DNA of 64,000 bases from UBA11865 sp963749825 (lineage in GTDB: Bacteria > Chloroflexota > Anaerolineae > Promineifilales > Promineifilaceae). Of this stretch, positions 44,974-54,558 are shown in pieces. The notes beneath the pieces are model-generated. The model made no database searches. It was given only the letters and a program-made list of their open reading frames with translations, and was not told where the DNA came from. Position numbers and translations under genes: made by a program. The stretch lies in the NCBI GenBank assembly GCA_963749825.1, contig CAVVOI010000009.1:806001-870000 (forward strand), written 5' to 3'. The stretch's first letter is position 1; every line of letters begins with the position of its first letter.

Positions 44974-46851
44974 CTAGATGATCCTTTTACGTATAGAAGA
45001 ACTTACTGCATCCAATAAAGTTACGACAATGGCAATGGCGATCACCATCACCGCTGCCTGGCGATATTGGGTTAGATTGGTGCTGCGAAATAGAATGAGA
45101 CCGATACCACCGCCACCTACGAAACCAATGATAGTCGAAAGACGAACGTTGATGTCCCAGCGGTAGAAAATGAAAGCCAGATACTGAGGTACAACCTGCG
45201 GGACGACAGCAAAGTTGATAATCTGCAACTTGTTAGCACCGGTTGCCGTCACCGCCTCGACCGGTCCTTCTTCTATGTTTTCCACTTGCTCAGAAAACAG
45301 CTTGCCGAGGTCGGCAATTGAAGAAATCATCAAGGCTATAACACCGGCGAATGGACCGATGCCGACCCAAACGACCAGGACAAAACCTATGAGTACCGGC
45401 TCGATGGCTCGCATCCCGTTCAACGTGGTGCGGGTTATCGAATAAGTTACCATGCCAACCGGGAATAATTGCTTTGGCTTTGTCCGAAGAGATAAGAGGC
45501 CGGCGATGACGCCGATAATGATTGAGAGCAGGATTAAAGCGCCTATTAGCTCAACGCCCAATATGTTGACTGTCTGTTGCGGGATCTGGCGGCAAAGACC
45601 AAATAAACAGATCCAATTCACAAAATAGGCGATGCCGTATATAAAAATGGTTGTGCCTATGGTTGTAAGGATCGCTGTTAGCGCGCGAGCCGGACCATCA
45701 GCCAGACTGAGAACTGCCTCCTGACCATAGCGACTGGCATAGGAGGCCGCCAGCAAGGCGACAATGGAGGCGACGATTGCAGGCAACAATACGCGCAATA
45801 GATCAAACATCACATTGATGAAATTGCCGACAAAGCTGAAGAAACCAAGATTCTCGGCCAACCATAAACCCGCCACAACACCTAATTGAGCTAAGACTGC
45901 CAGGGCAAAAATGGAAACTCCGGCAGCTATGGTTATCTTAAGCCAATATATGACTTGTAAGCCCAAAGAAGGTTCTTCCGCACGGAATACAGGTGGTCCA
46001 ATACGAAGCACGAGCCATACCAGGGCACACGACAGTAATATAGCCACCAGGCCGACTAGAGTTTGATCTCCAGCAAATTCAGATAATCCCACCAGAAAAC
46101 CAGTTATCGGCAAGGCGATCAGAAAACCGATAGCAAACGCAATTAGGGCAGCCGTGATGGCTGCCAACGGCGAGCCGACATTGGCCATCATGTTCCGGGC
46201 GCCTAGAAAAGAAATCGGCACTGCCAAGAATGTGCCCAAAGTGGAGGCCATTAAGGCCATCAGGATGGTCTCCAAGATTTTATCGATCGTCTCTTTTGTT
46301 GTTTCACTCAGATCCGTTAATTGCCGGTCGACTACCTCGACGACTTCTAAACGTTGGGGTTCATCATCCTCGCGAATATCTGGCATAGTGAAGGCAACTT
46401 CAAAACTGCCTTCATCATCCGTCCGAAAGTCGGCTACGGTGCGTCTGGTTTGGGCGCCCACCGGGTACCACAAGACGGCTCCATCGACGTTGTTGGTGAA
46501 TCCCTCCCCAGTTAGTGTCAGTCGATCTTGGGTGGTGGAAGCGCAATTGGGCGCAAGAACCGCCACGCGACCTTCGATTGTAACCTGGGATCCTTGGACC
46601 TCTTCCGGACATGGCATGCGGATGGACATGATGGTACTTCGGGTTTCATTTTCGTAGTTGAAGAAGTCTGGGCGGGCTAGGTCCCGGATTAGACCTACCA
46701 GGTTTTCTTGCCGCTTGGGTTCCAGAGGTTCTTGCAGGTTGATTTGGGTTACTTCGACGGCCTTGGCGAAAATGACGATCACCACAAGGACAAGTAGAAT
46801 AACTCCAATTTTTCGCAAAGTCTTTCGACGGCCACTATCGTTATCGTTCAT
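44974..46851 (-). CDS. phnE: PhnE-type ABC permease with two insertions
   Basis: A 625-residue paralogue of the next gene, with the same split permease core (TFLAVPISFLGARNMM, then TTLNGMRAIEPVLIG) and the same kind of multi-helix insert. It also carries about 120 residues after the first membrane helix (near 60-180), with predicted strands and three cysteines (RMPCPEEVQGSQ, APNCAS), that should face outside. The EAA loop EQVENIEEGPVEAVTATGAN is intact. It starts about 50 bases after phnC. The two permeases probably form a heterodimer. Confidence 0.85.
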   Translation of the reverse strand: MNDNDSGRRKTLRKIGVILLVLVVIVIFAKAVEVTQINLQEPLEPKRQENLVGLIRDLARPDFFNYENETRSTIMSIRMPCPEEVQGSQVTIEGRVAVLAPNCASTTQDRLTLTGEGFTNNVDGAVLWYPVGAQTRRTVADFRTDDEGSFEVAFTMPDIREDDEPQRLEVVEVVDRQLTDLSETTKETIDKILETILMALMASTLGTFLAVPISFLGARNMMANVGSPLAAITAALIAFAIGFLIALPITGFLVGLSEFAGDQTLVGLVAILLSCALVWLVLRIGPPVFRAEEPSLGLQVIYWLKITIAAGVSIFALAVLAQLGVVAGLWLAENLGFFSFVGNFINVMFDLLRVLLPAIVASIVALLAASYASRYGQEAVLSLADGPARALTAILTTIGTTIFIYGIAYFVNWICLFGLCRQIPQQTVNILGVELIGALILLSIIIGVIAGLLSLRTKPKQLFPVGMVTYSITRTTLNGMRAIEPVLIGFVLVVWVGIGPFAGVIALMISSIADLGKLFSEQVENIEEGPVEAVTATGANKLQIINFAVVPQVVPQYLAFIFYRWDINVRLSTIIGFVGGGGIGLILFRSTNLTQYRQAAVMVIAIAIVVTLLDAVSSSIRKRII

Positions 46852-46899
46852 GCTTCGATGTTCCGGCCAACTTAAGTTGCTAAACCAATGCCCTGAATC

Positions 46900-47652
46900 T
46901 TAGCCGATGCGTTCCGCTTCCTGGCCATAGATCTCGAGAAATTTGTCGTCGTCGATTTCGTTGGGTGCGCCATCAAAAACCAGTTTCCCTTCATTGAGGG
47001 CGATGGCCCGGGTGCTATATTGCTGCACGAGGTCCAAAAAATGTAAGCTGACGAGGACCGTAATCTTGTCCTCCTGATTAATCAACTGCAGATGTTTCAT
47101 AATACTGTGGGCCAGGGCGGGGTCAAGGCTGGCCACCGGTTCGTCAGCCAGGATCAAACCCGGTTCTTGCATCAAAGCTCTGGCAATACCAACACGCTGC
47201 CGTTGTCCGCCGCTGAGTTCATCAGCCCGATTATCGGCCTTTTCGCGGATTCCAACCCGATCCAGGTTGGCATAGGCCCGGTCAATATCCTCTTGGGGAA
47301 ACCGGCCGAGAACGCTGGCGAGAGAGTTTACATAGCCGAGACGGCCGCCCAGTACATTGGTCAAAACACTTGAGCGATCAACCAAATTAAAATGTTGGAA
47401 AATCATGCCAATACGGCGGCGAGCACGTCTTAGCTCCTCTCCAGTGATGTGAGAAAGCTGAGTGTCGTCCCACCAGATTTCACCACCCGTCGGATCAATC
47501 AAACGATTGATACAGCGCAAAAGCGTGCTTTTTCCCGAACCGCTCAAGCCGATTACGGCTACAAACTCACCTTCCGGCACATCGAATGATACATCCGTCA
47601 GGGCGACGGTGCCGTCATCATAAGTTTTGTCTAGATTTTGTATTCGTAGCAC
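46900..47652 (-). CDS. phnC: Phosphonate-type ABC transporter ATP-binding protein
   Basis: A 250-residue ATPase with all ABC motifs: Walker A GLSGSGKST, Q-loop IGMIFQHFNL, signature ELSGGQRQR, Walker B LILADEPVASLDP and the switch His in VSLHFLD. Together with LDPTGGEIWW it matches PhnC. It powers the permeases encoded downstream. It is 139 bases from phnD, with a hairpin terminator between. Confidence 0.92.
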   Translation of the reverse strand: MLRIQNLDKTYDDGTVALTDVSFDVPEGEFVAVIGLSGSGKSTLLRCINRLIDPTGGEIWWDDTQLSHITGEELRRARRRIGMIFQHFNLVDRSSVLTNVLGGRLGYVNSLASVLGRFPQEDIDRAYANLDRVGIREKADNRADELSGGQRQRVGIARALMQEPGLILADEPVASLDPALAHSIMKHLQLINQEDKITVLVSLHFLDLVQQYSTRAIALNEGKLVFDGAPNEIDDDKFLEIYGQEAERIG

Positions 47653-47720
47653 ATGAACCCCCTCAAGTGATTAACGAACTATGAACGAGAACGCGACTCG
47701 ACTCGTTCACCTACGAGGAA

Positions 47721-47766
47721 GTTAATAAAAAGAAGCCGGGTAAACAGTTTGTGTCTCCCGGCTTCC
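47721..47766 (-). terminator. Hairpin terminator between phnD and phnC
   Basis: GAAGCCGGG and CCCGGCTTC form a nine-base stem with a 16-base loop. Read on the minus strand the stem is followed by TTTTTATT. The opposite strand also has a T-rich flank, so it could work both ways. Partial termination here would give more PhnD than the ATPase and permeases. Confidence 0.75.
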
Positions 47767-47790
47767 TTTTAATTTATGAATTTTGTTACT

Positions 47791-48987
47791 CTAGCCACCC
47801 AGGACATCTTCTTCAGAGATGCCAAGTGTGTCCATCAGGAAGCGAACGGGATCATAGAAACTATCGGTTGTTTGTTCAATACCTGTCCAATTGTAGAACT
47901 CCTCGCTGCAGATGGAGGCCATGCAATCCGGATTGTCTTCGCTAACCCAATCCTCCAAGGCGGAGGTGATTTTGTTCGCCGTGTTAAGTGGGAATTCCGG
48001 ACCAAAGGAAAGAGTGTCATTGGGGATCTGGTCCGTCAAAAGCAGGATCCTGGTCTTGTCGAAGATGTCTGGAGCCGTATCGGCAACCGAGGCGCGAGCG
48101 TCCAAGACGCGATAGCCGCCATCGGCCGGGTCGCCACAGGCAAATGTACGTCCCTCTTCATTTCGCACCGGGCTTTCGCCACAATCGCGCCAGATCTCAG
48201 GATCGTCGACGCCATAGGCCCATCCGCGTTCATAGAACGGAAGCAACGGCGGGCTGAAGAAAGCCGTCGCGAAGTCAACTTCGTCATTGTATACGGCCAA
48301 CATCGCGTTGTTATGACCACCGGTTTCGACGATTTCACCGGGCTCAACAGCAGCACCTTGGAACATGGCAGTGGGGAAGAGGTAGCCAGAGGTTGAACCA
48401 AAATCGGGAATACCCCAGGTCAAACCAGCCAAATCCTCGATCGATTCGGCTTCACTATCGGCCGGTACTACGATTTGGGCTGCATACCAGGATAATCCAA
48501 AGCGAACAGCGGCAGCCCCGACGGTCACGCCACAACGATCGTTAGCCAAAACGTATCCCTGGGCCGGGATGAAGCCTATGGTATCGTCAGGTGAAGCGCA
48601 CATCTCTTCAATCGTAGCGGCGTAGCTAGTGGGCACACTGACTTCGTACTTAAAACCTGTGGCGTCCTCTAGAGCTTGAGCCATAACATCGCCACCAGAA
48701 ATGATGGCATCGACATCAACCGAAGGCACAAATAAAACCTTGATCGGCCGTTCTTCAGAACCGAGAGGCGCTTCTTCCATCATGACTTCTTCGGTCACAA
48801 TACGGGTCTGAATCGCCTCGACGATACGCGTTACCTCTACTGGGACTTCAACTTCTTGCTGCTGAATTTGCTCGACGATCTTGGTGACCACGACCTCGAC
48901 TTGTTCAGGCTCGGCCGTACAGGCCGACAGGGCTGCTACCAGCACGAGCAAACCAACTACTAACAAAATCAGACGTTTTGATCTCAT
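47791..48987 (-). CDS. phnD: Phosphonate-type periplasmic/lipoprotein binding protein
   Basis: About 398 residues. A lipoprotein signal ends in ALSAC. A coiled, repeat-like spacer of Val/Glu/Gln residues (VVTKIVEQIQ, VEVTRIVEAI) leads to a PhnD-type domain with IKVLFVPSVDV and GWTS-like ligand turns such as PDFGSTSGYLFP. A GGAGGAGA ribosome site lies just before the ATG at 48987, which is preferred over an upstream Met at 49005. It captures the substrate for the PhnC/PhnE transporter. Confidence 0.9.
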   Translation of the reverse strand: MRSKRLILLVVGLLVLVAALSACTAEPEQVEVVVTKIVEQIQQQEVEVPVEVTRIVEAIQTRIVTEEVMMEEAPLGSEERPIKVLFVPSVDVDAIISGGDVMAQALEDATGFKYEVSVPTSYAATIEEMCASPDDTIGFIPAQGYVLANDRCGVTVGAAAVRFGLSWYAAQIVVPADSEAESIEDLAGLTWGIPDFGSTSGYLFPTAMFQGAAVEPGEIVETGGHNNAMLAVYNDEVDFATAFFSPPLLPFYERGWAYGVDDPEIWRDCGESPVRNEEGRTFACGDPADGGYRVLDARASVADTAPDIFDKTRILLLTDQIPNDTLSFGPEFPLNTANKITSALEDWVSEDNPDCMASICSEEFYNWTGIEQTTDSFYDPVRFLMDTLGISEEDVLGG

Positions 48988-49273
48988 TGAATCTCCTCCA
49001 AACAATTAAAAGGTGTCAATATTAAGTAAAACACAAAGGCATTCGGGCATTTGCCAACAATAGGTTCCTTTGCGCACCAATAAGGGCATGATACTTCAAA
49101 TAATGTCCCGTCGCAAGCAATAATTGACGCTTAATTTATGGTATTGAGTCGTGAAATTCTGGACCAACTAAAAGGGACCGGAAACGTCGCAAATCTCCTA
49201 TTGACAGTGCACTGAAAGTCTTAAATTGTCGTCAACTTTGGGTTAAAAAATGTGGAAATCCAACTAAATCCAA

Positions 49274-50616
49274 TCACTCCCTGACAGGTAAAGGGATATC
49301 ACGAATTTCGCATTCGAGCATATTACTTTCATCTGCAATGTCGACCAGAATCTGGTGAGGATCGACCCGGTTGTTGAATTGGGAAATTTCTACATCTTCA
49401 TGAATGAGTCCGGCCCAAACGGGTTGGGGATTTCGTTCGCCAAATGGACCAACCATCCGAATCGTGCCTGTGACTACCGCTCGCTGTCCTGGCATCAAGT
49501 AATAGTGATCGCCAATTTTTTCGAGATCTTCGACATTTCCCAAAGCAAAACGATAGGGGTAATTGGAAAGTTCATTTTCGTAACCAATGGCTACCCGCCA
49601 GGCGCCAGACTCTGTGTGCCAACCCAGGGTATTGTAATTCCAATCTGAATCATAGACTGTGCCAGGTGCAGGTCCAGTGGTTCTTATCGGTGTCGAGCCA
49701 TAATTCTGGACGGTTAGGGTGAAGGTGATCGAATCGCATAGGGCCACGGCCGTCGAACTAAACTGAACCGTGTCCCCTATCACCGGTGAAATGATTTCTG
49801 CGCGAGGCACACCGCCATACTCAATGGTTAGCGCGTCTTCTACCCGGATCTTTTGTCCTTCCGCATCCTCAGCGATAGCGATTACCGGATATGCGCCATC
49901 AGGAGGTGGCGTAGCCTTATTATCAACGCCTGCTTCGTAATCAAAATAATGACGGCCTGGAGAACCTGGCGCAACGCCTCGTTCTAATTCTGCTACTGGT
50001 AACTCCGCCCCCTCGGGAGTGATTACGAATACCCGGTATGAGGATACTTCTTTAGGAAGAAAAAATTGGATCTGAACCCGATCATCGATTCCATCCTGGT
50101 TTGGAGAAAAAGTGTGCTTATCCAGGCTAAAGTTACGCATTTCTGGTAACTCAGAGTCGGCATCGGAAATGGTTAACGGACCGGAAATGCTTTCCTGGAT
50201 ACCATCTGCATCTATTGCCGATATCGTCCAGTTGTACTCACCGTCCGGCAACAAACGCGCTACTATCTCCCCCTCAATTTCCTCATCAGGTAGCTTATAT
50301 CCTTCTACGACGCCGCTAAATAGAAGTTGATATTCACCAACGCCTCGAGGTTGTTCCTGCCGGAAATAGAACCGGTCACCGGTTTCGTTCTCAAAATAGA
50401 TGGAAACATCAGCATTTCGACTTATTTCGTACGAAATCTCGAGTTGCATCCAGTCTCGCCATCGGCATTGGGTGTAATGATTGTCTTCTCGAAGGTCACT
50501 TCACGAAGCAGGCTTGGATCCCCTTTAGTAATGATCCAACCGATAGCTATAGCTGCCACGACAAGCGCGGCGGCAATTATGACTACCATGCCTCGGGCGA
50601 GACTATTCTGATTCAT
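49274..50616 (-). pseudogene. Frameshifted surface protein with FlgD/CHU-like Ig domains
   Basis: An ATG at 50616 gives a signal-anchor protein that runs out of frame after ITPNADGETG. The next frame, from about 50449, continues LEISYEISRNADVSIYF. A one-base deletion near 50450 explains both, and no homopolymer is there. The combined protein of about 447 residues has FSPNQDGIDDRVQIQFFLP, a motif of FlgD/gliding-motility Ig-like domains, and further beta domains. It is probably extracytoplasmic. Whether the break is real cannot be decided. Confidence 0.65.
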
Positions 50617-50773
50617 GGTGGCAAGTGTACCAAAGTGAAAGTGGTGGGCAAGACTGCTAGAGGGTTTCGCCAGTATATCGGTTGATGGACGATGGAAAAT
50701 CGTTGCCTTACCGTAAGCAGCGACGAAATTGGACCCTTGGAACTTGATTCAAAGCTTATGGCCTGTTGATCCG

Positions 50774-52234
50774 TCACCTACTGTAAACGAGCAAGATAAC
50801 TTTCGGCGTTATATAGGCTTCAACAAGAGCGGCAATAAGAAGCAAGGGGATAACCAGCCCGACGAATAGACGTCCGAAATCTGCTGAACGATTCAACCAG
50901 TTTTCGCCGATGGTTCCTTCTTGTGACCGGGTCATGATCGAGGCATGCCACCGTACAAGAGCAGCGAAAGCCAATAGCAAGGCCGGTATCTCGATGATAG
51001 CGTGTGGCAGGATTGCGGCCGTGAAAAAGACTAAAGGGCTTTCCCCGGAAATCGCGAGTTGGCCGCCCAAGAAGCCGACTACAACCCAGGGTAAACAAAA
51101 GATAAGCACATCTGTAACACTTAAGGTAATGATGCCTAAGAAGGCAGCAAGGATAATCACTCGTACATTCTGCCAAACGATCGAAAGAGGTAAGCGGCTG
51201 AAAAGGAATTCCAAGTTGCCAGTATTGGCAACGATGGCATCCCCCGTCAACGCGGCCTGAGCTTCAGCCGGCACGGGATAGCGGGCAGCCAGCAAGAAGC
51301 CTAGAAATATGCCTCCAGCCAAGGCAATCACCAACAAACCGCTCGGCATTGACAATGGCTTGATAAGCGAAAACAATTTGCTGTACCAACCAATGATGCC
51401 TGGGTAGCTCGACTTTTCTTGTCGCCCGGTAAACCGTTCCCAAACGGTTCGCATGCTCCAATTGAGCCGGAGTGTATCGATGTCCTGGCCCAGTAAATCC
51501 TCGCGATTGAAGATCATAATACCCATGCGAATAAATATCAGCGCCGTGACGACTAAAGCAAGTATTAGCCACCAAAGACCTGCACTATTTCCCCAAAATA
51601 GAACGATAGCTTCAAGCTGCAAAATCAAGGCCATGGGAACGATGATGAAGCTTGCCAGCAGATTGGCCGCCCGTACGCTCGTAGTCTGGCTAGAGACGAT
51701 TACGGCGGCCGAGACCATGATAACGCCCTGCACTGTCGTGAGCAGAAGGATTTGAACGAACAATTGACCCGGTATTTGCCAGCTAGCTGCAAGTGCCAGT
51801 CCGATGATGTAGACGGTTATTCCAAGATAGCTGGTGACCATGGGCGGGATAAGAGCCGCCATTACTTTCCCAACGTACAATTGCCGGTTTGTTATCGGCG
51901 TCGATAAAAGCGGTTCGAGGCTTTTTCGTTCTTTTTCTCCAACGAAAGTTTCCAAGGCAATTACTAATGAAAAAGACATTGGGAAAAAACCGACGATCAG
52001 CAGGAGAAATGGGATCAATCGATCACCAATCAACTCGGCGCCAAACTGGGCTGTGAAATTAAACAAAAGACGGGCGGTGAAGGTAGCCAATGCCGGGAAT
52101 ACCAGGGTGAGTAATACGATTGGGATGATTATCCGCCAATCTCGGAAAGAATCCCGCACCTCACGTCTTGTGATCAACAAGGCCATGCTGAGGTCATGGC
52201 GGTTGAAGAATGGTGAAACTGTTGCAGATGTCAT
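50774..52234 (-). CDS. ABC-2 permease fused to a SpoIIM-like domain
   Basis: A 486-residue membrane protein. Residues 1 to about 270 form an ABC-2 exporter permease (ARREVRDSFRDWRII-like start, FVGEKERKSLEPLLSTP). Residues about 300-480 resemble stage II sporulation protein M (AAILPHAIIEIPALLLAF and later ALVEAYITPKV). The two are separate families, so this is a fusion. It overlaps the ATPase gene by four bases. Substrate is unknown; Na+ (NatAB) or peptides are possible. Confidence 0.8.
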   Translation of the reverse strand: MTSATVSPFFNRHDLSMALLITRREVRDSFRDWRIIIPIVLLTLVFPALATFTARLLFNFTAQFGAELIGDRLIPFLLLIVGFFPMSFSLVIALETFVGEKERKSLEPLLSTPITNRQLYVGKVMAALIPPMVTSYLGITVYIIGLALAASWQIPGQLFVQILLLTTVQGVIMVSAAVIVSSQTTSVRAANLLASFIIVPMALILQLEAIVLFWGNSAGLWWLILALVVTALIFIRMGIMIFNREDLLGQDIDTLRLNWSMRTVWERFTGRQEKSSYPGIIGWYSKLFSLIKPLSMPSGLLVIALAGGIFLGFLLAARYPVPAEAQAALTGDAIVANTGNLEFLFSRLPLSIVWQNVRVIILAAFLGIITLSVTDVLIFCLPWVVVGFLGGQLAISGESPLVFFTAAILPHAIIEIPALLLAFAALVRWHASIMTRSQEGTIGENWLNRSADFGRLFVGLVIPLLLIAALVEAYITPKVILLVYSR

Positions 52235-53202
52235 GATTGATCCTGGATGGAAGTGACATTGCCAACTTGAGGCAGGGGAGTTGATGATTCATCTGTGACG
52301 ATATTGAGGTAGACATCTTCCAAAGTGGCTGATAACTCGCGCAAGGCCACGACGCCTAAACCCAAACTGTCCAAACGGCGCACGACTTGAGGATTCGTGG
52401 TCACCGGATCTTCGGTCACAAAACGTATTGTGTCTCCCTCGATCTCTTCCAAGGTCACCAGGTCATCGAGCTCGTGAGCCAGGCCATTTGGCGATTGATC
52501 GAGCTGAAGTTCATAGCGCCGGTGCCCGAGAAGCTGCCTTTTTAGATTCGCCGAGTTATCCTCAGCGATTATTTGGCCTCTCTTTATGATGGCAATTCTG
52601 TCAGCCAATAATTCGGCTTCGGCCAGATTGTGGGTGCAGACGATGATAGCGCGCTTGTCGTCTCGTAGTTCAAGGATGGCGTCGCGTACCAATTTTGAGC
52701 TATGGGGATCCATGGCGGAAGTAGGTTCATCTAAAAGCAATACGGCCGGGCTGTGGAGCATAGCTCGGATAATCCCGACCTTCTGGCGCATGCCTTTCGA
52801 ATATTCTCCTAGTCGCCTGTAAGCGTCGCTTTTGGGCATGCCAAAGCGTTTGAATAGGTAGAGCCCTCTCGTTCGAATCTCTTCATCAGACATGCCGTAC
52901 AGACGTCCAAAGAATAGCAGGTATTCGAGGCCGTTGGAACGGCTGTACAAACCGGGCTGCTCGGTAAGCATGCCGATGATTCGCCTTACCTGGTCAGCGT
53001 CTTTGACTACATCAAATCCATTGATCCGTGCCTTTCCTTCGGTCGGACGAAGGATGGCGCTCAACATGCGAACCGTCGTCGTTTTCCCGGCGCCATTTGG
53101 GCCAAGCAAGGCCAGGAGTTCCCCGCTGTCGATCGATAACGTGAGATTATCGACAGCAGTGAAGCCGTCAAAGCGTTTAGTCAATTTTTCCGCTTCAATC
53201 AT
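52231..53202 (-). CDS. ABC transporter ATPase (NatA/DrrA-like)
   Basis: A 323-residue ATPase: Walker A LLGPNGAGKTTTVRML, signature YSKGMRQKVG, Walker B AVLLLDEPTSAMDP, and a C-terminal DUF4162-type extension of about 90 residues. It is translationally coupled (four-base overlap) to the ABC-2/SpoIIM fusion downstream, and both should form one exporter. Confidence 0.9.
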   Translation of the reverse strand: MIEAEKLTKRFDGFTAVDNLTLSIDSGELLALLGPNGAGKTTTVRMLSAILRPTEGKARINGFDVVKDADQVRRIIGMLTEQPGLYSRSNGLEYLLFFGRLYGMSDEEIRTRGLYLFKRFGMPKSDAYRRLGEYSKGMRQKVGIIRAMLHSPAVLLLDEPTSAMDPHSSKLVRDAILELRDDKRAIIVCTHNLAEAELLADRIAIIKRGQIIAEDNSANLKRQLLGHRRYELQLDQSPNGLAHELDDLVTLEEIEGDTIRFVTEDPVTTNPQVVRRLDSLGLGVVALRELSATLEDVYLNIVTDESSTPLPQVGNVTSIQDQS

Positions 53203-53305
53203 ATGGTTAACCGCTACTAGAAATTAGGGGAGAGCGCTAATCTGAAAGGCTATTCTATCACCATCGCAACGATGAAGAACCGGTGGGACGATCAGAAGAC
53301 TAGGT

Positions 53306-53335
53306 AATCTGAGCTATGACAATCTGAGCTATGGC
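53306..53335. repeat. 15-bp tandem repeat at the lgt 3' end
   Basis: AATCTGAGCTATGAC is followed by AATCTGAGCTATGGC, differing by one base, with a partial third copy running over the lgt stop codon. It is probably a local duplication. Confidence 0.6.
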
Positions 53336-54558
53336 TAATCTTTGGCGATTAGATGACGATAAATAAGGAGAACAGCCATCGGGATGGCAATGATGATGGA
53401 GACAAGGGTTGCAATCGGGATGCCCAAATCCAGGCCAGCAAAACTAAAGTTCCGGCTATCCAGACGAATCAACTCTAACAGTATTCGGCCGGTGGCATAA
53501 AAAACCAAGTATAAGGCGAGTAGATCACCTGTCTGCAGATCGTCACGTTTGCGACGGGCTAGATAGTACAAAACAAAAAATGTCAGGAGACTCCAAAGTG
53601 ATTCGTAAAGAAATGCTGGATGAAAGCGTGTGGTCTCGAAAGGGTAGAGTTCCATATTGGCAAATACAGTGCCCCGAATGCGATTGGCAATGTAAATGCC
53701 CCACGGCAAATCGGTTAATCCACCATATAGTTCTTGATTGAAGAAATTCGCCCAACGGCCGATAAATTGACCGATGGCCAAACCTACGACAGCCAGGTCT
53801 GCCCAAGCTATTGCCGAAATTCGCTGCCGTCGTGTGTACAGGATCAGTCCAAGGAAACCACCGATGATGGCGCCATAAATGCCTAATCCACCGCTGCGAA
53901 TATTGATTAGCTGCATGGGATTACGGAGGTAATCCAGTGCCGAATAAATTCCTTCCGCTTCCATGCTGGGAGAAGGCGTCAAAACATGGTATAGTCGGGC
54001 GCCGATCACTCCCAGGACGACCACCCAGATAACGCCTCCCCAAACATATTCAGGGTTCCATTGGCGCCACGGCGCATCGGTAAGCCAGGTTTCCAATACG
54101 TCAGGAAAGGCCGCTAACTTGTCCTTGATTTCCTGGAGCTTCTTTTTTCCGACGTTAAGCCGCTCGGGATTGAGACCCCATTCAAATATTAACTCACCCA
54201 GATTATTGACCTTTCTTTTTTTGAGCGACTGAATCATTTCCTCGGAAAGATCCAAAGTTGTCAATGGTTTGATTTGCAATTTGTGGGGAACGTGCTCGTC
54301 GAAATCGGCTTTAGCCCAGCCCGCAGCCAAGGAAGCTGTAACCCAGGCGCCAAGGGCAATGCCGGCGACGATAAAGATGCCATACCAAAAGACGTCGAGG
54401 TTGAAAATGTCGAGATGAAAGGCGACGCGATTTGGCGTCCTACCTGTCATGATGTGATTGACGAATATAATGCCCATGATTACCGTGAAAACGGCGATCA
54501 GGTACCAATAAGGCTCTATGCGTCTGCGCTGTCTATTCTTAGTCGATTTTTTCGCCAT
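53335..54558 (-). CDS. lgt: Prolipoprotein diacylglyceryl transferase with inserted HhH domain
   Basis: A 407-residue Lgt; the family norm is about 280. The catalytic parts are intact: GIYGAIIGGF, GRWANFFNQELYG, FHPAFLYES and the late Arg in TGRILLELIR. It adds diacylglycerol to lipobox cysteines, as needed for several lipoproteins in this window. The extra length is an insert at about residues 98-152 reading LDLSEEMIQSLKKRKVNNLG and NVGKKKLQEIKDKLA, which resembles the RNA polymerase alpha C-terminal domain. The gene overlaps the upstream phosphatidyltransferase by about 20 bases. Confidence 0.9.
   Translation of the reverse strand: MAKKSTKNRQRRRIEPYWYLIAVFTVIMGIIFVNHIMTGRTPNRVAFHLDIFNLDVFWYGIFIVAGIALGAWVTASLAAGWAKADFDEHVPHKLQIKPLTTLDLSEEMIQSLKKRKVNNLGELIFEWGLNPERLNVGKKKLQEIKDKLAAFPDVLETWLTDAPWRQWNPEYVWGGVIWVVVLGVIGARLYHVLTPSPSMEAEGIYSALDYLRNPMQLINIRSGGLGIYGAIIGGFLGLILYTRRQRISAIAWADLAVVGLAIGQFIGRWANFFNQELYGGLTDLPWGIYIANRIRGTVFANMELYPFETTRFHPAFLYESLWSLLTFFVLYYLARRKRDDLQTGDLLALYLVFYATGRILLELIRLDSRNFSFAGLDLGIPIATLVSIIIAIPMAVLLIYRHLIAKD

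Noticed and set aside
46154..46657. A 167-codon open frame on the plus strand inside the first phnE
   Set aside because: Same reason: antisense to a real permease, no ribosome site, no recognisable domain.
47776..48396. A 206-codon plus-strand frame over phnD
   Set aside because: Antisense to a protein with lipobox and PhnD domain; codon pattern mirrors it.
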